From Quercus robur (taxonomy: Eukaryota; Streptophyta; Magnoliopsida; Fagales; Fagaceae), in NCBI RefSeq assembly GCF_932294415.1, contig NC_065538.1, positions 13,708,330-13,772,329 on the forward strand: 64,000 nucleotides of DNA. The letters are read 5' to 3'. The notes below the pieces were generated by a model, which did no database searches, was not told where the DNA came from, and saw nothing but the letters and a program-made list of their open reading frames with translations. Positions 46,271-57,773 of this stretch are shown in pieces. The stretch's first letter is position 1. Each line of letters opens with the position of its first letter. Position numbers and translations under genes: made by a program.

Positions 46271-46365
46271 CTGAAGCACAACAGATTTAAGCCTAGAAAG
46301 TAGGGGCACATTTTGCCTCGAATCTCTACAATTGACATGTTTTAGCTAAGATCTGATCAGCAATC

Positions 46366-47745
46366 AGGGGGGGGGGGGGGGGGGGTGGTCCTCAACCCAT
46401 ATTACACAGTCATCAATATTACAAGCATGCCTAGCAAGTAAGTGTGCTGCAAAATTACAGTGTCTACGCACATGGTTTGTCTTCTACTGCTTGAATGCCT
46501 TTAGTTTCGTTTGGGCTCCTTCCACAATCTTCTGAATTGAGCTTGGGGAGTGTTCAGGATTCTCGAGGGCAGATATTACTATTGAAGCATCACCTTCAAC
46601 CATTATTTCCCCAAGTCCCAGTTTCCTTGCAAAAATAATTCCTTCTTCTGCCGCTCTTGCTTCCACCTCTAGTGCACCTAACGGAAGTAGAATTTTCTTA
46701 GACATTGCTCCCATCAGTTCCCCTTTTTCATTTCTAACTACCACTCCAATTCCGCTCTGCCCTGTGTCTTTGAACACGGCACCATCTGTATTGATCTTGA
46801 ACCATCCACGTTTCGGGGTACTCCAAGTTTCCCTAAACTGCACCCCAGGTCTGTGATTGGCGTTGTTGGGGTCATTGCTTTGACGAAACTCTTCCACAAA
46901 GTTGACAGCTTCCCTTGCTATTGATTTGGCCAGTTTGCACCTGCCTTCGTGCTTAAACAGATTTCTATTCTTCCATATTCCCCAGGCCATGGTCGTAAAT
47001 AACTCCCAATCAGTATCCAAAGCATACTCCCTCATCAACCACAAAATATCAATGAAGTCTCTCTGCGCTGAAACTCTATGAGGGATCTTGATACCCGATC
47101 CCTTCCACACTTCAGCAGCCTCCCTGCAATTCCAAAGAGTGTGACCTGATGTTTCTTTCTCTCCACAGTAAACACAACCATCCATTGTCCCCACTTTCCT
47201 TCTGACTAAACAATCATTCATGGGCAGAATATTCTTGCAGGCCCTCCACAAGAAATGTTTAATTTTTCTTGGGCATTGCATCTTCCAAATTGACTTCCAA
47301 AAATTGGACATTCTTGAGATATCTGAGCTGTTTCCTCTGTCCCGGTTCTGCTGGCCTTCTTTGAGGACTTGAAGGGCTACACCATAAGCACTTCGGACTG
47401 TGAATCTCCCATTATTAGTCCAAGCCCAGATTAAGGAATCATCGGGTAGGCATGGACTGATTGGGATACCCAAGACCACGTTAGCTTCATGGGGGAGGAA
47501 AGTGCTTTTCACTTTATCAATATTCCACATCCCTTTTTCACCATCCAGCAAATTAGCGACCACCTCCAAATCAACACCTTGTCTTCTCGGGCTAGACACT
47601 TTGAAGGAGATAGGAGTTGGGAGCCACCTATCCACCCAAATCTTGACCTTCTTCCCATTTCCTATGATCCATCTCATGCCTTTCTGAAGGACATCCCTAT
47701 GAGTTTTCATAGGGTATGGCACAAATCACAATTCGATTAGTTGGA
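46366..47745 (-). mobile_element. 5'-truncated LINE with zf-RVT and RNase H
   Basis: A long minus-strand frame (47722-46484) covers the C-terminal part of LINE ORF2. The zinc-binding RT domain is at about residues 130-215 (IKHFLWRACKNILPMNDCL, then CVYCGEKETSGHTLWNC). A linker follows, then an RNase H domain from about residue 310 (NTDGAVF, EVEARAAEEG, VEGDASIV, giving the D, E, D residues). A TAG at 46484 cuts the RNase H end; the next codons still read KTNHVRRHCNFAAHLLARHA, so a single stop separates the final His segment. Reverse transcriptase itself is missing. It ends at a 16-18-base G run (about 46369-46385) instead of a poly-A tail. Confidence 0.88.
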
Positions 47746-48639
47746 CATCAAGAGAGGGAGGCACTAGATGCACCACCAAACAAATAGAAAATAAAAAACT
47801 AGCAGGACAATGAGGTTGAGCAAACAATTTTTTCTTTTTTCTTTTTTCTTTTTGAGAGAGAACAATGTAATTGCTTTCATAATTTTTTTAAAATTTATCT
47901 ATTAAAGATTTATTGCATTTATGGCTTACTTACTGATAGGTAGCCGTATATGCAGGATTTAATTATAGATATTTTGAATAATGATAAGAAATTATACCAT
48001 TAAACGAAAAAGAATGATTTGTTTAAATATTTAATAAAAAATGTGCACACAAAGGCTAATTTGTATTCTAATTGGGCTTATCATGAATGCATTTCATTAT
48101 TGCACGAGAGAATCTACCCAATCTAAGTTCCTAATGTCTAGGATAAGGCCCAAACCCTAGTGCAAACCTAATCAACCCAATACTTGAAATCACAATCTAA
48201 TTAGAGTATTTGACCTTTTACACTTTTTTTTTTTTTTTAACTGAATGAAAAAGGGGATCTTTAGTATGAACTTATCGATCCTAAGTAAAATAACAGTGAT
48301 GAATAATACCATGTAAACTACCGGAGCCTTGATGGGATTATAAGTGCGGGTTTTGATCTTTCACATTTGTTGATGTACAAGTGGATTACACCCATAATTT
48401 CATACATATGATATTCACATTTTTTTTTTTTATTGACATCCACTTTTAAATATGAAAAGTGTAATGTGTACTTATTTATTGATGTATGATGACTCCCTAC
48501 CAATTAACATTAAGATCAATTAATGCAATAGTTATTAAAAGCTGAGATTGAATTTAAAAAAAAAAAAAAAAAAAACTTCAATTTCAATTCTTGAATAATA
48601 ATAAAAAAGTAAAAAGAAAAGTAAAAGAATTAAAGTTAA
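47746..48639. other. intergenic DNA, no gene seen
   Basis: AT-rich spacer with poly-T runs near 47827-47850 and 48223-48238. Nothing recognised. Confidence 0.4.
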
Positions 48640-48812
48640 AATAGTGAAAAGGCTTGTGAGAGGTGGAGGGGGTGCAAAGTCAAAGTGCAAGACCGCAGAT
48701 TCGAATCCAAAAATTTCAACATTTCTATCGAAAAAGTCAACCTTGTATTAATGTTTAAAAAAAAAAAAAAAAAAAAGAACCCCACTTTATCACCTTGAAG
48801 TTTAACATTTTT

Positions 48813-48930
48813 GGGAGATCTAGGTCAAGTGCACTGGATTTGGTCGGATGATGACACATGTCCAAAAATAGACATGTGTCATAATCCCAACAAGTCCAGT
48901 GTCACTAAACACTAGACCTAATCCGAACCC
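48813..48930. mobile_element. 118-bp MITE with 9-bp duplication
   Basis: GGGAGATCTAGGTC...AATCCGAACCC flanked by AACATTTTT on both sides (48804-48812, 48931-48939). It has an internal hairpin (GACACATGTC / GACATGTGTC). The second copy of the duplicated block at about 49757 lacks it, giving the empty site. MULE-type by duplication length. Confidence 0.75.
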
Positions 48931-49344
48931 AACATTTTTTTTTTTTTTCCGTGTTGTAGGCCTCAGTAATAAAAATTACTAGAGAAAGTACATGACATCC
49001 AACTTTGAAGATGTAATGTCATATCATCCGGAAGATATTAAAAACATATACCATTTATATTAAATTATTTTAATGTATTAACAAAAAAAAAATTATTTCA
49101 ATGTTATTTTTTTTATTCTAAAAGTATAAAAAAATAATAGGTTTTTTTTTTTCAATGTAAGCTAGATTTAAACATAAATCTTTTATTTGAGAAAAAAATT
49201 ATCAAATAAGCTATTAAAATCCGTAAGTTAATATTAATATATAATTTCTAATTAATATGTGCATCATATGGATACATTTTGTTTTTATACAAAATAGAAA
49301 TTATACTCTAATCTAATCTAATTGTATATGTGTAATGTGTGTGA

Positions 49345-49440
49345 AATTTCCTTTTAGAGACTTGAACCCTAGCTCTTCCTCCCCCCACACCTCTCAAACA
49401 TTTGTAAATTAACCATTATACCAAAGGTGTATGGTAATAT
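49345..49440 (-). mobile_element. tRNA-derived SINE, minus
   Basis: The minus strand has CCTTTGGTATAATGGTTAAT as a box A-like start and 'AGGGTTCAAGTCTC' as box B. Same family as 30055-30215. Not present in the second duplicated copy. Confidence 0.6.
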
Positions 49441-49579
49441 ATGGACACATTTTAGTTTAACATAATAAATTGAATTTCCAACTAAAATTAGTGATGATAA
49501 GGTGTGGTTGTTTATATATATATATATATATATATATAACTTTAGATTTTTTTTTGGGCTTTACTTAGTTAAAGAATTT

Positions 49580-49691
49580 TAGTTAAAATAGTGAAAGGCA
49601 TGTGAGAGGTGGAGGGGATGCAAACTGCAATACCCCGGATACTAATCCAAAAATTTCAACATTTCTATCCAAAAAGTCAACCTCGTATTAA

Positions 49692-49734
<43 letters not shown>

Positions 49735-50400
49735 CACTTTATCACCTTGAAGTTCAACATTTTTTTTTTTTTTTTTTGTCTTGCAGGCATAGAATTAAAA
49801 ATTACAAGAGAAAGTACATGACATCCTACTTTTTGACTTGAAGATGAAGCGTAGTTTGGCATTGATTATTTTTGTTAGTTTATTTCACTATTTAGTTTAT
49901 TTTTGCTATTATTAATCGGTCTTACTATATTTTTGGTACTATTTATGGATCCAATTGTACCATTTTAGCTAACTTTTACCTTTATTTACAATATTTTCAA
50001 TAAAAAAATTTCAATTTTAGCTAAATAAACTATTCTTAAACGGATACGTAATGTCATATCATTTGCAAGATATTAAAAATATATACCATTTATATTAAAT
50101 TATTTTAATGTTATTATTTACTTATTTTTATTCTAAAAATCTAAAAAAAAATAATATATATTTTTTCCCAATGTATGCTAGATTTAACCACAAATCTTTT
50201 GTTTGAGGAAAAAAAAAAAGATCAGATAAGTTATTGAAATCCATTAGTTAGTATATAATTTCTAATTAATTTGCATCATTTATTTTTTTTGAGAATCCAA
50301 TTAATCTGCATCATATGGACACATTTTAGTTCAACTTAAAAAATTGAAATTCCTACTAAAATTAGTGATGATAAGGTGTGGTTATTTATATATATAGTTC
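49580..50400. repeat. tandem duplicated block, second copy
   Basis: Matches 48640-49560, with a long poly-A run (about 49697-49731), and shares the end GATAAGGTGTGGTTATTTAT. It has its own extra segment near 49880-50040. No gene. Confidence 0.75.
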
Positions 50401-50582
50401 TAGAATAATTTTTGTTGGGCTTTGATTATTCCAAGCCCAATAGTTATAATGGACGAAACTACGACGCAATGGGCCCCTAAGTTTGATGGGCATCACAACA
50501 CATGTTGGACTTAAAGGCCAATATAGATCACATACCCCACCACACAATAATGAACCACAAAAACTAACAGAGTAGAAAAAAA
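50401..50582. other. intergenic spacer
   Basis: No gene or repeat recognised; it contains a short stretch with GGGCTTTGATTATTCCAAGCCC, an inverted pair. Confidence 0.4.
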
Positions 50583-50590
50583 TCTATCAC

Positions 50591-50728
50591 CCCGTTTGGT
50601 TCGCGAATTCAAACACATATTTTTAGTTTATAAACAACATTACACGTATTTTTACATATTTTTTCACCCACATGTATTTTTTTAAAAAATTGAAAACTGT
50701 TATTTAAACACAAGTACCAAACGGACCC
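50591..50728. mobile_element. 138-bp hAT-type MITE
   Basis: CCCGTTTGGTTCG...TACCAAACGGACCC with inverted ends and a perfect 8-bp duplication TCTATCAC (50583-50590, 50729-50736). Typical of short plant hAT MITEs. Confidence 0.85.
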
Positions 50729-50736
50729 TCTATCAC

Positions 50737-51240
50737 GTGATCTTTGACTTTTTAAGGTCGATTGATTGACAAAACACCAATGAAGACTAAAGAACACCCA
50801 TCTTAATATATAAGGCATTCCAACAAAGGGTCTTAAGCCAGATTTTTTCTCTTTTCTATCTATTCTATCCAATTTAAAGAGTAAAGTTTTAGCGCAATCC
50901 ACTCAACTTCTAGAGGTAGCAACAACTTGAAATTCAAGTCAAAAGCCTTGTAATTTGATGAGTTCAACATATTAACACCTTTTGATATTTTTAACAGAGA
51001 TATTCAAATTCAAATCTTCCCTCTCTTGTTGTAACAATCAAATTATTTAAAAAAAAAAAAAATCATGATTATTAGACTATTCTAAAGTTGTTGATATTAC
51101 CAATATTTATAAATGAAAACAAATATTTTTATCACTTATTTTAAAGTAATCTTTTGAATATTTATAATTTTAATTGCTTTTTAAGGGGCACATATCTCTA
51201 AATTTTAATGTCTATTTTGTTTGTATATTTTAGACTAAAA
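50737..51240. other. intergenic DNA, no gene seen
   Basis: AT-rich; nothing recognised. Confidence 0.4.
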
Positions 51241-51244
51241 TTAA

Positions 51245-51535
51245 AGATTTGGACCATTTAGAACCGAATGGACTGAATGGATTAAAGTGGATTGAATGGG
51301 TCGAATGGACTTAAGTGGACCTAAGTAAACCGAAATGGATCAAATTGACTGCAGTGGACCGAATTGGACCTTATGGACCAACTTATACTAAAATGGACTG
51401 AAATTAAACAAATGGACCAAAATAAATTGAGTGGACTGAAGTGTATCAAATAGACCAAGGTGGACAAAAATTAATGATCGAATTGGACAAAATGGACCAA
51501 ATTGACTGAAGTAGATCATTGACCGAAATATTATG
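51245..51535 (+). repeat. degenerate minisatellite, unit about 10-11 bp
   Basis: Some 25 loose copies of AATGGACCGAA-like units (GGACTGAATGG, GGACCGAATTGG, GGACCAAATTGAC) in tandem over about 290 bp. Spacing is mostly 10-11 bp with drift. No frame is kept. Confidence 0.75.
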
Positions 51536-52054
51536 CTAATTTGACTCATAAGTAGACTGTAAACACTAAATTATATACTTCAACTTTTTCATATTATATA
51601 GATTTGTAAGATTTATATGTAACTACAGTATCACTAAAAATTATTTAGGAATTCTTTTATTATGTTATTGATGTGAAACTAACCAATTATGTCACATTGT
51701 AAAAATTTTAGTTAGTAAACGATATTGTTTAAATGAAAACATTTATAAGATGCATTATTTAAAAGATCTTATTATTTAATTAATATTAATTTTTTTTAAA
51801 AAAAAAGCTTAAATGATTTCATGTACTAATAGATTTGGACAAAATTTCCACATGACAAAACAGCAGTCGCAAAGTCCAAATTAGAACATTTATCCATGAA
51901 CGACACAATAAAAAACAAAATTTGTTAACTTTTGAGCAAGCCCAAGATAGTAAAAAGTAAAAAACAAAATTTCAATGGTATCAAACATTGTTTATTTATT
52001 TTTTAATCTGTATTGATATCACATAATTTCCAATTGGTTTATTTGCTATATACC
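51536..52054. other. intergenic DNA upstream of type B gene
   Basis: AT-rich; no gene. It probably contains distal promoter sequence of the gene at 52168. Confidence 0.4.
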
Positions 52055-52062
52055 TATAAAAG
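52055..52062 (+). promoter_or_regulatory. TATA box of type B gene
   Basis: TATAAAAG lies 106 bp upstream of the ATG at 52168, a normal plant spacing for a start site near 52085-52090. The pseudogene at 37260 shares the following sequence but lacks this box. Confidence 0.65.
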
Positions 52063-52167
52063 CACTCTCTATTGGGAAATTACATTCTTTGAAACATAAA
52101 TCTCACTCACTATTTCCATTTACCGCCAAAACCCACCAAAGCAAAGAGAACAAGAAAGAAAGAAAGA

Positions 52168-55100
52168 ATGGCCTCTTCCTCTTCCTCTTCCTCATCCTCA
52201 CTGTATGATGAAAGCGGTCGCGTTGTCGAATTTCTTGCTGCTAATAACTTCATCAAGGCACTGGAAGTCGCCAAGTCCCTAGTTTCCGGCCACCCGGACT
52301 CCGCCCTCGCCAACGCCCTCACCGCTCTCACCCTTATGAAATTCTCACTCAGAGACTCTGACGTCGTCCGAAGACGCGAATACATTGCCTCCGCCCTTGA
52401 CTTCAGCAAAACAGCCCTCGCGCTTTCCCCAAAATCCATTGCTTTCGGTTTCTTGAACGCCAAAATCCACTTAGCCAATGCCCATGACGACGCTGCCATC
52501 CAAGAATGTGAGTCTGCTATGTCCATTGAGGATCCTCGGGACCCCTGGCTAGATTACTTGGGCATCATCAACGAGGGATATGATCCCCGAGAGTCCAGCA
52601 AAGAGTCGCGAATTGAGAGAGTGAGAGCGGAGCTCAGAAAGCTGTTAGTGAAAGCTAAGAGGTACAAGTTCAAGAGGCTCGTTGAGGACCATTCACTGGC
52701 AGAGATAAGTAAGGAATTTCAAGCTTTGCAAGATAGAAAGGAAGAGATACAAACAAGATTTGATAGGGAGAGGCAGAGTTTTGAAAAGATGGAAACGCCA
52801 TCACCGGCTACTTCAGCAAGACAACTCAAGAAAGTCTTGTCCAATGTCGACATGATAACACGTGCCAGGGATTATTGGAACAATGTGATGAGCTTGGAGG
52901 CAAAGAAGGATTTTCTGAGTGTCAGGATTGAAAAATTCTTCCATAAGAATAAATCGATGGGGGTGAAGGCAAAAGTGGTGTTGGCAGAGGCTGTGGAGTA
53001 CGCGAAGGAGACGAAGAGTTGGAAGTTTTCAACGTGTTGTTGTTGTGGCCAGAGGTTTTCAGATGAAGAATTGAATTTGGAGCATATGAAAAGTGCCCAC
53101 TTAGGGACTTCGTCAGAGGAGTTACAGTCTGTTGTGCCGAAAACTGTACCAATTTCAGAAATTGAAATCGGTGATTGGAGGCCAGTGAACGTGGTTGCCG
53201 CTGCAAAATTGATTGAAGATTTGTCAAGAAACGACTCTGGAAATAAAGGCCAAGATGAAGGCAAGTCACAAGATTTGAAGTTGGAGAACTTGCCTCATTG
53301 CAATGATATCAACCGCGGCATGTTAATCAAGAGCATTTGGGTTCTTTTGCAATTGTTTATAGAGATTGAGTGTTTTGCTCCGAGTCATTTCTATATGCTG
53401 CTGGACTTGATATTGGAAATGCTGAAGAACCAAATCCCAGAAATGCTGCTTAATCAGCGTTGGATGAAGACAACGCTGGTCTCAGTTTGGTTTCTTGATG
53501 AACCGGAGCTTGAAAGTGTCCAAGAATTCTTGATAGAAGAACTCGGGATTTCTTGTGGATTACAAGGTCTCTACACCAGTTGCCATAGGGACAAAGCTAG
53601 ACGTGGTCTTACTATTCCTCATGAGAGTATCGTCTTCAGAGACGATGACTTGTCTCATCTAATTCCGCTGCTTGATGAAACCAGTGAACTAGCTTCTAGA
53701 AGTGTTGATGATATCAAGAATGTTGGACAGGAATATAGAGATAATATTGTTCAGTGGTTATTCACTGGTGGTGAGCCTATTGGGGAGAAATTGAAGGAGT
53801 GGGAAAAATATAGAGAAGCTAGCAAAAGTCTAGGAATGGAACTTTTCAAGATCATTGAGTCTGAATTTCACCGGCTGCAGAATATGTGTGAGAGGAAATG
53901 CAAGTATTTGAGACACGAGAAGCTATGGCTGGATATGGAGGGAATATGTATGGAAGAAGATAAGAGAAGAAAAGAGATTTCTGGCAACCAACAGAGTTAC
54001 AGGTCACTCTTGTTAAAGCGGCAAAAAGATATTGAGAAGGAGAAAATAATTGATGAGATGGGTAGCATGGAGTTGGATATCATAGGGAGTATTTTGAAAA
54101 AAGTACAAGCTGACAATGACATAAAAATGTTATTCCAGATGCACATTGATCAGATGGGTGGGAAGGTATGGTACCAAATTTTAGATGTTTCCGAACTTAG
54201 ATGAAATACTATGAAAATGTGAAATGATAGTTTTTACTCTTAAATCTGTCCTCCCATGTCCCTTCTAAAGAGGGAGTCTGAAATATAACTAATGAGAAAC
54301 TGTATGTGTAATATTTGCAGTGTTTCAAATCCGATGCTACAATCCTGGCTACTAATGCTGCCATGCAGCAGACATGGAATAAACTTAAGATGGTAACTTC
54401 TTATGACTATAGACGGATTGTGGTGCCATTGTTAAAGACATTCATGCGGGTTTGTGTTTGATCCTCTGGACTGTTCTATTGAATGTTTATGGTTACCTTC
54501 TTGTTGGCTTATGATTTAATGTTTTTGGGATAAACCTCTCCTCTATAGGCACAACTAGAAGATATGGTTGACAAATATGCTACAGAAAAGTCTAATGCTG
54601 AAATAGAAGTGTTGTTATCAGAGCTTGATCTTAATGCCAAGAACAACACTGGAAGAGGAGGAGTTGATGCAAGACAAGGACAGGGGAAATCAAAGAATAA
54701 AAAGAAGAAAAAGGATCACAGAAAGGCTAAGGAATTTAAGGTCTTAATTACTGCCACTAGTTATTGTTCTGTTTCCTTTCATTGTGATTTGGTTATCTTA
54801 ATTACAGAGTCTGTCATGCAAAGTAATTCCCTAATAATATGCAATTCCCTTATTTCAGGCAACTGGTGGTAGTGAAGATCAACAGGGAAATGTGGAACAA
54901 ACGTCAGTCTTTATTTTTATGCATACTATTATACTCGCTTCTGGAACCCTTTTTTTTTCTTTTGGTTGGCAAATATGCATGTAAATTATCTAAATTTGTG
55001 CCAATATGTCATACCAATCTCTAGGCTTAAACTAAGTTCATTGTCTTTTCACTTGTGTTCTGCTTCAGTTCGGTTCCAGCTGCACATGGCAAAGATCATC

Positions 55101-55294
55101 CTGTTAATCCTAAGGTTGTTGGTCCTGTAACCACTGATGAATTAGAGCAAGAGGAAAGGGAACTTACAAGTAAGGCTGAGGAAGAGTGTAGGGTTGAGGA
55201 GCATCGAAGAATGCTTGCAAAGCATTTGGAGTACCAAAGGCAGATTGAGAATGAGGCCAAACAAAAACGCCTTGCTGAGATAGATAAGGCTTAA
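52168..55294 (+). CDS. DUF627/DUF629 protein, type B (862 aa, five exons)
   Basis: Exons 52168-54165, 54321-54449, 54549-54740, 54859-54902 and 55069-55294 join in frame with GT-AG borders, giving 862 residues. The start MASSSSSSSSSLYDESG follows a TATA box. Residues about 15-130 form the TPR-like DUF627 region (ALEVAKSLVSGHPDSALANA, FLNAKIHLANAHDDAAIQEC). A DUF629-type region follows, with a C2H2-like finger near residue 289 (CCCCGQRFSDEELNLEHMKS, then AH). Exon 3 is Lys-rich (KSKNKKKKKDHRKAKEFK). The last exon is an acidic coiled coil (EEECRVEEHRRMLAKHLEYQ). Plant relatives often continue into a ubiquitin-hydrolase-like C-terminus; here a TAA ends the frame before any such domain. Role unknown; a link to ubiquitin handling is inference from the family. 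Confidence 0.88.
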
Positions 55295-55879
55295 ACCAGT
55301 GCAGGGAATGTGGCAGAGGATGTGCCTTTCAGTGGGATCAACTTTGGTATTCTTGACTTGATAAATTTTACTGCCTGTGAACTTTTTATTTCTCTTGAAC
55401 TTGATACATTTTACTGCCTGTAATGATGATTGTTGCTTCATTGAGCGCATTATTGATGACAGACTGATGTGAAATTGTTAGCTAGCAACAGACGTTCTAA
55501 TGTAATTGTTAGCTAGAATGTAAACAAAATAGAATGTTAATGGTTGCTAAAAATGTTGGAGTAATGCTACAAATACAAAATATACGACTATTTTTACACT
55601 ATTGATATAACAAATTTTTATTAGTTCTCATCTAGACCCATCATTAAATTTTTACTTTCCACTAATCACCAATCACATCATCAGTTTATAAAAAAGTTTG
55701 TAAAATAGTTTATGATTTTAGCATTTTCTAAAAGGTTACGTTAGTGGTTGGCCTAAAGCCTAAATAATAAGAAGTAAAATCTTGTTACCTCAATTGTAGC
55801 ATTGCTTGGCTAAATTGACCAATTCAGCACAAAAAGTATTATCTTCTCATAAGGAAAATTAAATTAAATAAGTAATATG
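55295..55879 (+). other. 3' UTR and flank of type B gene
   Basis: Text after the stop still looks protein-like for about 17 codons (SAGNVAEDVPFSGINFG), suggesting the stop may be recent. Then AT-rich sequence; no other gene. Confidence 0.5.
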
Positions 55880-57032
55880 AATAACACTTCCTCCTCTTCC
55901 TCCACTATCTATCTATCAAAATTATGTGATTTGTTAGCTAATGCAACCAAATGATTGTTGAGAGCTTTTAGTCCAATTGGTTGGCACATCTTGATTTTTC
56001 CATGACATCTAGAGTTTAAAACCATTCTCCTATATTGTAACTATCTAATTATTAAAAAAAAATAAAAAAAATAAAAAAAATTATTGAATTTTATTAGAGA
56101 ACCTAACAAACAATGTAAAAGAAACTGGGCCTAAGCTTTATTCTTAAAATAAAAGGAAATCAAAATAGAAAATTTCAAAAAATAAGGATGTTTCTAACCT
56201 AAGGAACAACAAGAAACTGAGACTAAGCTTTATCCTTAAAACAAATGGAAATCAAAAATATAAAATTTCAATAAGATAAATTTCAAAAATAAGGATGAGA
56301 CAATGTCATAATTTTAAATAGAAACTAACTATTGATTTAGCAAATTTAAACAAGTGTGAGTATTTTAGTGGAATAGTAAACAAGTGACATGGTCTACCAT
56401 GATAACAATACACAATTTCTTGTAAAGTGGGTTGCTAAAAGAGTGGTAAAATGGGAATAAATGATGTTTTGATGTGGCATGTTTTAACCTTCAGATGTTT
56501 TAAGTGTCACGTGTCCTTGAGAAAACTTGAGAAGTTTGAATAGGAGGGGAGCTGGTCCCATAAGTAATAACCATCATAATATCAAATTTCATATTTATAT
56601 ATACAAATTTTTTTGGGTCTAGTGTACGTGAGATTAGGAATTAAAGAAGCCAAATTTTTTTTTTAAAAATTAATAAAAGAAAACGGTGACTCTTGATAAA
56701 GTAAAAAAAAAAAAAAAAAATCGGAACATGGTCTTCAGGGAAATATCAAAGTGGATTGAAATTTTCCAATTTTCTTTTTAAATTTTTTTGAATAAGTCTG
56801 TTTTGAAAATATGGATTAATAGGAGAATGTCATATTTTGTAAATATTTTAAGTGGAGTTAGAGATATATTTTTACAGGGTTATTCTTAAGTTTTTTTTCC
56901 CATTAAACCTAAGGTTTAAGGATATTTTGAACCACATAAAAGTTCAATTCAAAGAAGAGAATCATCTATAAGTGTTGATAAAACAAGGTAATCCAAATTT
57001 GACAAGCATTTATTTCACAAGACAATATTACT
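55880..57032. repeat. right copy of duplicated F-box block (3' flank)
   Basis: Matches 5349-5824, with an additional stretch (about 56300-56960) not present on the left. Contains the SINE copy at 55960-56058. No gene. Confidence 0.7.
55960..56058 (+). mobile_element. tRNA-derived SINE-like repeat (duplicated copy)
   Basis: Copy of the repeat at 5435: TTTTAGTCCAATTGGTTGGC as box A-like text, with a weaker box B (AGTTTAAAACCATTC). Confidence 0.45.
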
Positions 57033-57736
57033 TCATATTCTAATGCTCCCTTCCATGTCCCAATCCAAGATGAATTGAATCTTTTCATCTATTGGAAGAG
57101 TGGCAACAAAAATAACAAAGCTCTGTGATCAATATGCCTTTTATCTTCAATCCTAGCAACACTCTTGATCTTTGCACCTTTAAAATGATGTCGCCAACAT
57201 TTGCGATGACAAGAACAGAGCAGTCTACCTCCTCATCTAGCACCTAGAGTTCAAGTAAATTAGAGACAAAATAATTAGTACTAGCGAGAATAATTTTTTT
57301 AAGACAAATTTGACATTTTCTTAATCAACATCATTGCTTTTCATAATCAAATTCTAGCTCGTACGTGAAAAAAATTAAGAACAATCACAATTGCACATTC
57401 TATATGTACAATGGATTGTACGCAATTAAGTATTACATAAAATACTAAAAAACTTGAATTATACGTTTATATATATATATATATATATATATAAATTTAA
57501 GGTTTAGATAATTGAATTTCCGTGTAAATATAACTATAACAAAATTGTAGTATAATTGAAAGAGCACTTAACAAGAAATAGGAATGAGTAGTGTTGGAGT
57601 CAATTTAGAATCTAATTTGACTCTTGACTCTAAGCAAATGAATAGTAATAGGATGAATCTCTGTTCTTGGACTTAGGTATGTTTTCCTTGATATTACTGA
57701 TCAGCAACAAACACAATAAACATCAACATTTTCTCA

Positions 57737-57773
<37 letters not shown>

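Larger units (their letters stand above)
48640..49560. repeat. tandem duplicated block, first copy
   Basis: Runs from GTGAAAAGGCTTGTGAGAGG to GATAAGGTGTGGTTGTTTAT and matches 49580-50400 along most of its length. It starts with a SINE-like unit (TGCAAGACCGCAGATTCGAA) ending in poly-A. The first copy has extra insertions: a small MITE at 48813 and a SINE at 49345. Confidence 0.75.

Noticed and set aside
52110..53269. Minus frames of 115-138 codons opposite the type B gene
   Set aside because: Shadows of the real plus-strand exon; the same occurs opposite 62244-63088 and 37393-37611.
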